The translations under genes were made by a program, and so were the position numbers. Shown here in pieces: positions 57,300 to 64,000 of a stretch of DNA of 64,000 bases. Positions within the stretch are counted from its first letter, which is position 1, and each line of letters begins with the position of its first letter. The DNA lies in the NCBI GenBank assembly GCA_017591395.1, contig WEDG01005296.1, positions 16,529 to 80,528 on the forward strand. The letters run 5' to 3'. The DNA is from Schistocephalus solidus (taxonomy: Eukaryota; Platyhelminthes; Cestoda; Diphyllobothriidea; Diphyllobothriidae). The notes below the pieces were generated by a model. The model searched no databases, was not told where the DNA came from, and saw only the letters and a program-made list of their open reading frames with translations.

Positions 57300-57980
57300 A
57301 ACAAATGCACAGAGAAACAGCGGAACCCCAGCCCCAATTCAAGTTGTCGGTACCCAAAGATGCCCCAGAACCTTTCGTCAATGCGGATAATTAGCACCGA
57401 AATTCGAAGTGTCAATGCTGGGCTAAACCACCTATGTAGTTAAAAGAGGTCTATAAAATTTGTGCCCGTAACCGCGGGAAGTTGGAGACTGGCAAACGCA
57501 GAAAAGCTGATCGTTTAGGAACAACAGGCTCAGAGGCAAGGTTACAAGCGTGACAAGTAGTCTCTAGTGTCTAAACAAACGGCGAATGTGGAGTTCATGG
57601 TAGCTTGCCATGAAAGAGGCGGGACTGAGAAGCCGAGGGTGGAGACAAAAGGCTATGAGGTTTGCTATTAGAGTTTCACGTCATACACCACCCTCGGTCA
57701 AGTTAGTCGATGCCATCATCTTCGAAACCAGGGTAATCCTCGGCAACTGAATAAGCTAAAAACGTATGATCTTAGGACCATTGGGAAGGGGAGTGAGATG
57801 ACATTAAATTCCGATAGAGATACTTGCAGTTGACTTAGGTGGGAAACTCAATACCAGGCATTTATCTTCTCGGAAAAGGCAGATCTCGACCAGGAAGGGG
57901 TTCAAAGTGAAACAGTAAAATGACGTGAAATGAAGGAAAAAAAAACAACTTTTGTTAAAGACAATTGAAACAAGAGGCAA
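57300..57980. other. Unassigned intergenic DNA
   Basis: No gene or element recognised between the SINE copy and the candidate minus-strand exon. Confidence 0.4.
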
Positions 57981-57985
57981 AATAC

Positions 57986-58069
57986 CTTCAGGTGATAAGT
58001 CATTCGGTGAGACAGGAGGCACTGATGCCACCATTGGCGTCACATCTCTTCTGACGGAGTTCGTCGGAG
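57986..58069 (-). CDS. Candidate internal exon (84 nt), unknown protein
   Basis: Minus strand: acceptor GTGACTTTTAG before 58069, donor GAAG|GTATTTT after 57986. One frame is open with phase 1 at both ends: P-T-N-S-V-R-R-D-V-T-P-M-V-A-S-V-P-P-V-S, then P-N-D-L-S-P-E. Its exit phase fits the exon at 47667-47480. Its entry phase does not fit the exon at 58430-58115 (which exits in phase 2), so the model is incomplete or one copy is damaged. Confidence 0.3.
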
Positions 58070-58114
58070 CTAAAAGTCACCTAGGGTTTACAGCCGGTCA
58101 GAGAAGGTGCTTAC

Positions 58115-58430
58115 CTTGGCCCGGTTCCCCGGGCGGAGTAGAACGATCTCCCCGGCACCGAACTGTCTGCCACTGCGACAAAGGCCTCAGGACAGCGCAA
58201 ACGTCCGTGAGCCACCGTCTCCAGCTCAATGAACACACGACCGGCAGTGAGGAGACTTGGCAGACGAATATGCAGACAGTGAGTAGCTCCTTGCGGAGCC
58301 CCGTTACCCCCACCGACACTGGCAAGGCTCCAGTCAGAGTCACGGAGCGTGTATTCGTCCACCAGTACCACTGCATGTCGCATCACTGATTCCACCAAGC
58401 CACGGCCGTACACTTTGACTATGAAATTTC
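58115..58430 (-). CDS. Candidate internal exon (316 nt), unknown protein
   Basis: Minus strand: acceptor TTCTTGTTCCTGTAG before 58430 and consensus donor CCAAG|GTAAGC after 58115 bracket 104 open codons: F-I-V-K-V-Y-G-R-G-L-V-E-S-V, then V-V-L-V-D-E-Y, L-H-I-R-L-P-S-L-L-T-A-G-R-V-F-I-E-L, ending in G-T-G-P. The start recalls the first strand of Ig-like extracellular or filamin-type repeats, but the rest does not confirm this. A 45-nt intron would separate it from 57986-58069. Confidence 0.45.
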
Positions 58431-58820
58431 CTACAGGAACAAGAATGACCGTAAAGGCTTGGAGAGATTTCCGTATGGTTTACCAGATCAACCATACTAA
58501 CTGTAAACCACAGAGTTTGGGGACTGGATGAAGAAATTAAACCAAAACCCAAAAAACATAAAAAAAACACTATAAAGAGGATCCTTTTTCTGGAAACAAC
58601 CAGAAGTACATCCCCTTAGTAGCAGAAGAATGAAGTTTATCAATTCTGTCCCACCCAGAATTGTCAAAGAATAACAGCTCAAAACAGAAGCTTAGAAGCT
58701 AATGGTACACCAGTAATGAGAATCGAGGAGAATCGGATGCCTGACCGAAAAAATGGTTTGTTCGTAAATTACTGTACCCGCTAAACAGTTTTTCTCGCTG
58801 GAGTGTTACTGGATCTGAGG

Positions 58821-59200
58821 TCAATCGTCCTTGATCCCAGTGGCGAGAATGTGGTTGGCATGACGAATCATCTCTCCTGCCATGACGGAGGATATAATGG
58901 TGGAAGTGGCTGCAGCTCTGCGTTCACGGAGCATGCCACAGGGCCTGGTTAGACGCTGCCACGTAAGATGACATCCCATCCCGGAGGATCCGTTGTATCG
59001 GATGTCATCAATAGCGACTTCCCATGGATTTTGACCACTCACACGAAATCCCTGGTGGGTAATTCCACATGGATGGATTTTATGGCTCCATCAAACGGGT
59101 ACATCCATATCGTTGTCTCCGATACCTTGGTCTCGACTGTGGCCTCCCCGGTCCGTGGCCTGCATGGTACTGAAACTCGGTAACCTTCGCTCATCGACGG
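58821..59200 (-). other. Possible further minus-strand coding sequence
   Basis: Minus strand 59200-59070 reads E-G-Y-R-V-S-V-P...S-I-H-V-E-L-P-T-R-D-F to a stop. In the next frame 59042-58821 reads S-G-Q-N-P-W-E-V-A-I-D-D-I-R-Y-N-G, then A-G-E-M-I-R-H-A-N-H-I-L. The two segments look like one protein broken by a frameshift, or two exons. It lies just upstream of the candidate exon at 58430-58115 on the same strand. Unrecognised. Confidence 0.25.
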
Positions 59201-59599
59201 GTTAGGTCACACGAGCGAATTCGGTGTGTGTGTCACCATTTCCTTTGTACTAAAACTCCATCCTCCTGCAAAAGCAAGTGCAGGGGAGAGTGCGACAAGC
59301 AATCCTGAGCTGATGGTGGTCGTCTTCTCGTTGTGCCAAAGTTGTGAACCGCAACGGAATTTATCAGCCACTTGGGATGTTTTGACAACCCTATTTAAAA
59401 CTATCTCGATCAGTCCCGCATAAATGAAGGAACCAAAAAATCTTTAACGAATTACTGACTCACGTAGTCACAACCATGACTGAGACTGCTGAGTTCGACA
59501 CTCACGACCAGGATCCAACAAATGGAAAGAATCACCAGCCCAAGTTTTCAGAGAGAGTTTACATACGCCGGCAGCCTGGAATATTCGTCATCCTTCATA

Positions 59600-60060
59600 C
59601 AAACAAGTGGCCTACCGGACAGAAAGAAGGACAGTCTGGCCACCCGAAAGCTGGTTCGTTTGAAAGAACCTCTTCCCTGGAGTAGACGTCGAAAGGAAGA
59701 TCAGAGAGGCGCTGAACTCACCTTCACCTCCACGCGTCTGGAAATGAGACGGGCAGCTTTGCCAGCCTCGGTGATTTTAATGCCCACATTGGCCCCAATT
59801 ATGCGACATGCGAAAGCTTCTTGGGTCTTGACCAATTGAACAATGCCAATTACAACAACCGCTTTCTGTTGCACTTATGTGCTGAACCCAACCTTCTCAC
59901 CAACACCAACATCGTATTCCGTCTTCCGAGTCAGGAGATAGCAACATTGATAAGGCCTGGCTCACGTTACCGGCGGCTGCAGGACTATGTAGTCGTCAGG
60001 ACACTACAAGGGTGGTGTAAGCTGACTACCCGGATGGGAGTGAACAGCAAGAAAAAAGGA
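59600..60060 (+). pseudogene. LINE endonuclease fragment with internal deletion
   Basis: The 5' piece (about 59600-59675) reads S-G-L-P-D-R-K-K-D-S-L-A-T-R-K-L-V-R-L-K, like the region after the N-terminal WNVR motif of flatworm LINE AP-endonucleases. From about 59740 it jumps to L-G-D-F-N-A-H-I-G (59767-59793), the catalytic GDFN motif, then N-N-R-F-L-L-H-L-C-A-E-P-N-L-L-T-N-T and R-Y-R-R-L-Q-D-Y-V-V-V-R (to about 59998). The substrate-binding segment between these is missing and the 3' SDH region is lost, so it is a dead, internally deleted copy. Confidence 0.7.
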
Positions 60061-60069
60061 ATACCACGC

Positions 60070-60955
60070 TGCAGCACCTATACCACTCCACTGGAGGCGT
60101 TTAGACCCGCAAGCCGCAGCACCAGTAGCAGTGTGAGTACAAGGAAGGAAAAAGCTGGTTTTTTCTTCTCGGAACGATACACACAAAATAAGATGCAGAC
60201 GAACAACAGAACCGAAGCAGACCAAGTCGCGTTGCCAAAGAAAAGTACAAAAAGACGGCTTAAAGTGCAGAATGTCTGACTGCCCATATAAAGGTGAAAA
60301 GGTGGAAGTCATCCCATACCACATTTTCAGAAGGGTAACATACAGCAAACCTTTTTAAAAACAAAATGCTGATATTTACCAAAGGCCTTTGCCAACCTGT
60401 TGCCTCGAATGAAAAGCAAGAAGCAGTTAGGACAATTAGACAAGGATAACACAAGTGATCAGATGCCACCTAGGTGCGGTTGGACGTGTGACACAAAGTG
60501 TGCTTGAGACCAAGACTTCAGAACACAATCGACGGAAAAATAGTCCATGCAGTCAGATTTTGCGGTAGTGCAATGGCGTCTTTTCTTCAGACTGAGGCAT
60601 CACTGCGAATGTTACAATAAAAAAGTATCCTCCATGTTGATCAGAGCTCAATTTGCACTCACCGTGCCCATTCCGAGTGTTCTGAATGAAGAAATGAACG
60701 CCCGGGTCGTCTCCCTGTCAGCTTTTTGATGTCTTATTGAAACAATTGATATGTAGGTGCGGAAGCATTTTGCTAACTGTCAATCAGAGCTTGTACGTTT
60801 GAAGTTGTAGCAGCGCTATTCAAGAATTTCAGCACTAATTTTAAGGTTATCGCTTGGTTTCCCTGGAAATACGTATCGAACTCTTGAAAGGAGCGAACAG
60901 GCGAGTTCCAGGAAGCAGTTCAGAAGCAGAAGCGATAACTGGAATATGTTGTTTA
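60070..60955. other. Unassigned intergenic DNA
   Basis: No element recognised except GGCGAGTTCCAGGAAGCAGT at 60901-60921, also present at 27175-27195. Confidence 0.35.
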
Positions 60956-60959
60956 GCAT

Positions 60960-61200
60960 TAGTTGATGAACGCTTACCGATCGCTAACTGAACTCACTCG
61001 TTCCGTTCTGCCTTAAGGCTCATTCTCGAGTCCCGCACAGCGGCAAGTAGTAGAATGGTTAGAGCGTTCGACTTCTGATTAAAGGGTCGCGGGTTCGGCC
61101 ATTGGGTGATGCATCACGTGGGGTTGCGTACGACGGGCTGACAACGGTTAATAAGCCAGAAATGGTCATTCCAGTCTCCCTTGTATTTGCCGGCGATATT
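60960..61200 (+). mobile_element. SINE family-1 composite: reversed tail joined to forward head
   Basis: 60965-61030 is the tail in reverse (ATGAACGCTTACCGATCGCTAACTGAACTCACTCGTTCCG...AAGGCTCATTCTCGAG). 61041-61105 is a forward tRNA-like head (GCGGCAAGTAGTAGAATGGTTAGAGCGTTCGACTTCTG...GTCGCGGGTTCGGCC). The body follows to 61196 (AATAAGCCAGAAATGGTCATTCCAGTCTCCCTTGTATTTGCCGG). It is the mirror image of the 6810-6998 copy, so this joined arrangement is itself repeated. Confidence 0.6.
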
Positions 61201-61484
61201 CCTCTGTCAATATGGCGATTATTGGCCTGGGCAAAATTTTTGGACACGCGGGGAGGATGCGGGCTACCTGTTGTCCCGGTGACAGCGAGCCACATTATTG
61301 AGTCATTGTCACGCCAGTTATCGGCAACGGTGATAAAATAATAGCTCGGGTACAGACCAATAGCAATCAATTAAGACCCCCCAACAATGAAGACAAGGCC
61401 TGCAACGATAGCAGACTTGTAATGGCTCGACAGCCACACCCTATAAATACTGCGCAACTTGTACCCCAAGTACCCTTTTCTGCA

Positions 61485-61647
61485 ACTGTCTCTGATGATG
61501 GGTTCGAGAGAGAATCCGAAACTTCAGTCCAATAAACAACATGTCCCAGTGATCAACTCTTCTTCTTCTTCTTCTTCTTCTTCTTCTTCTTCTTCTTCTT
61601 CTTCTTCTTCTTCTTCTTCTTCTTCTTCTTCTTCTTCTTCTTCTTCT
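61485..61647 (+). repeat. CTGATGA...GAAAC repeat with (TTC)n tail
   Basis: CTCTGATGATGGGTTCGAGAGAGAATCCGAAACTTCAGTCCAATAAAC, TGTCCCAGTGATCAAC, then about 29 TTC units (61559-61647). CTATAAATAC lies upstream at 61441. The long TTC tail marks the 3' end of a retroelement. Poly-Ser frames are artefacts. Confidence 0.6.
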
Positions 61648-61699
61648 CTACTTAAATGCTCCTTACTTAATTAAATGCCTTTCATCGGCTGGACCGACG

Positions 61700-64000
61700 A
61701 AACGCGTCATCCTTCAACCAGGTCAAACCCGTGAATTCTAATGTCACGTGATTTCGATTGTGCGGGTCTGGTGCGCTAATTAGCATTCAGTAACCGACTC
61801 CGACCGTGAGCACAGATCACATGCAACATTTCAAACAGAACAATGCAGTACGGCCGATGCGCTGCTTCCGAACAACGAATTCTGACGAAGGATTCTTTTT
61901 CTATAAAAACCAACAAAAAGAGTTATGTAAACTTTTCCATTACAGTCCGGAGTAGAACGCAAAATTGGAATTGCAGACCTGAGGGTCTGATGGAACACTT
62001 GAAATACACATTTCAGTTGAGCAGGCCAGAAGAACGGTGTACCATTTGCATATTTTACAAAGTGATCCATTTTAATAACCATAATCTGCACTGCGGAGGG
62101 TCCGAAAACCGACGGGTATATCAAATAATTAGTTGGTTTGACATTATGCAAAATGTGTGGGGTGCCCGACAAATAGAGATGACAATGCCTCATATAACAG
62201 ATGTCACATTGGCGGAGGAGTTATCTTCACGTTATCCAAACAATTTCTTGCTTTTTAAAAATTTCAGCATACTTTGTTCAATAGAACAACAAGTTGCAAA
62301 AAAGCTACGGACAAAGAATAGATTATCTCTAGGGTCAATGAGAAAATAGCTGCAGGGTCCAAGTTATTCCACAAACTTTGTCAGATGTCATTTTCCGTCG
62401 CCTACGGATTACAAATAAGACCATGTGGATGATCATAAGTAGATGCCTGTAAAATCTGTTGTCCTTTATAATCAAAAACGTCTAACTTTTGCGAACATCA
62501 TCTTTACAGAAGTAAATGCTGGGGCTTCAAAAATTAAAATTCGTATAGGTATTAGAAAAAAGTGAACCAAGGTTGTTTCCCTTTCTGCAACTAGATCGTC
62601 TAGACTCTTAGCATAACAGTTTTGCCATCGAGAAAATTTACCGATAAAAAAGAAAATATAAGGAAAACAATCAACTCAGTTCCATCTACCACCGTTAACA
62701 AATCGTACCCCGAGGTTCGACCAGGGTTCACTGAGTTGCTGTGTTTAAGTCAAACGCTCTTACCATCAAATCTAGTTCTTTTATCTCCTAAACCGTACTT
62801 TTGAACTCTAAACGGTAACCTGTGACTGAACTTGCATATTTTTTCCATTTTTTCCGCTCAATTCGAAACATGTCGCTCAACTCCTGAGTAAGCCACCTTC
62901 GAACTAGCAACTTCCGAAATCGGTTCTGTTTCTGCAAATGGCTGCCCAGTCGGAGGAGCAGGAACCCTCGAAACGGCCTGCTGTCGAAAAACAGCTATTC
63001 CTGCATAAACCTCATTTGCATATTTCTAACAGGCAGTGACCTATTCTTTCTTATGTTTCTCCATATACTCATCTCTGTTATCGGACTCTTTGTAGTCTTT
63101 TCATGTTTATTTTCTTCTTCCCAAATTTTCTCCATAATGCTGCCTTTTCTCTCTCATTAATGTCCTTCTTTCTTCAGACTTTAGAGTTCGTGGCAGGTGG
63201 GGTCCCGAAGGTTTAGAACACAGTTGAGCACAGTTTCCCGGGGGTATGGTTGCAAGTCTAACAATCGTCATTTATCTTTTGGTCGAGAACTATAAAAGAT
63301 GGCCAAGCTAATTTAGCAGTTTGCGCCATAGGAGTGCAATATAAAGCACGAAATCCTGGACTGTTGCACCAGATACTGAAATATCTACAAAGAATTCATA
63401 TGAAAAGCCGAGGAATAAAAAAGATAAGCACTGGAGTTTCCTAGTGCCCAAGAAACGACACAAGCGTACCTGAAAATACACATTGGGTCGTTTTATTTGT
63501 TTTTAACCTTGTTTCAGACGTTAAGGGACAATGAGGCAGATTAATTGGTACCTTGAACCTAAGTGCAAGTTTCCCAGGGGTTATTAAAAACAAATTAGCT
63601 ACTCCTTGCAGAATGTACATAACAGTCCTGTTGTTCAGCGTGTGATCACGAAAACAATAACAGTATTCAGCGTCAGTGCTTCCTCTTCTGGATCGACTTA
63701 GAAAGCACAACTGCTTGTTTTTCACACCTGCACACTGGGAAATCACACTAATTTTTTTTAGTGGAAGATTGCAGTTGCCAGTTGGATGCGGTGCCAGCCA
63801 CAAACTCAAACACCGGTACACGCCCATGCTGCCCTAATAGTCGATCCACATCACGCCAAGAGGCCATCTGGAAAGCGAGATTCCTCCCATGCCATTCTTA
63901 CCGCCACTGCCACCCCCACTACCAGGAACGACACCCCCCCAGCCTCTCCCGATTTCTCCTGCCCACACTAAACCCGTAACTTCAACTCACGCAGCGCCAT
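61700..64000. other. Unassigned end of window
   Basis: The main open frame is 61843-62349 (168 codons, +), with no recognised motif. A possible reversed tRNA-like SINE piece lies at 62700-62775 (reverse complement GGTAAGAGCG...GGTCGAACCTC). The far end (63750-63970) is C-rich with overlapping short frames. Confidence 0.35.
61843..62349 (+). other. Open frame of 168 codons, unknown
   Basis: It starts ATG at 61843 and is open to 62349, long for AT-rich DNA. It contains R-T-Q-N-W-N-C-R-P-E-G-L, C-T-I-C-I-F-Y-K-V-I-H-F and G-S-E-N-R-R-V-Y-Q-I-I-S. No family recognised; could be part of a decayed mobile element or chance. Confidence 0.25.

Noticed and set aside
59715..59877. Minus-strand exon ending in a good GTGAGT donor
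   Set aside because: It is the codon-for-codon antisense of the LINE endonuclease frame, which has the GDFN motif and far better support.
61459..61674. Poly-serine protein
   Set aside because: Produced by reading the TTC repeat tail.

Overview
This is eukaryotic nuclear DNA: long introns, consensus splice sites, microsatellites and many decayed retroelements, with no bacterial-style gene packing. The retroelement proteins (two LINE families typical of flatworms, a Penelope-like element) and the tRNA-derived SINEs point to a flatworm, most likely a diphyllobothriidean tapeworm such as Spirometra or Dibothriocephalus. That placement is inferred from recognised protein motifs, not from a search.

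The one gene I can reconstruct firmly is on the + strand and covers the first two thirds of the window. Five exons (259-526, 13425-13551, 22252-22300, 39924-40103, 41811-42645) join in frame, with GT/AG at every junction, into the hinge-to-C-terminus part of a serine/threonine kinase of the DRAK/STK17 branch of the death-associated kinase family. The N-lobe exons lie upstream of the window. Introns of 12.9, 8.7, 17.6 and 1.7 kb are filled with repeats.

Downstream (about 43-64 kb) the DNA is mostly mobile-element debris: a decayed LINE with reverse transcriptase (44.1-46.2 kb), a second LINE 3' part (48.3-48.9 kb) and a LINE endonuclease piece (59.6-60.1 kb). It also holds a 366-bp tandem repeat, a 218-bp inverted repeat made of SINE copies (53.7-54.2 kb), a Penelope-like GIY-YIG remnant on the minus strand (54.5-55.0 kb), and tRNA-like SINE heads. 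Candidate minus-strand exons at 58.1-58.4, 58.0 and 47.5-47.7 kb suggest a second gene running the other way, but I do not recognise its product.

The most unusual pattern is a family of about a dozen short elements scattered through the window. Each has terminal inverted repeats and a core of degenerate TTAGGG-like repeats, so they look like MITEs carrying internal telomere-like arrays. One of them (12.3-13.0 kb) is split by a copy of another repeat family.
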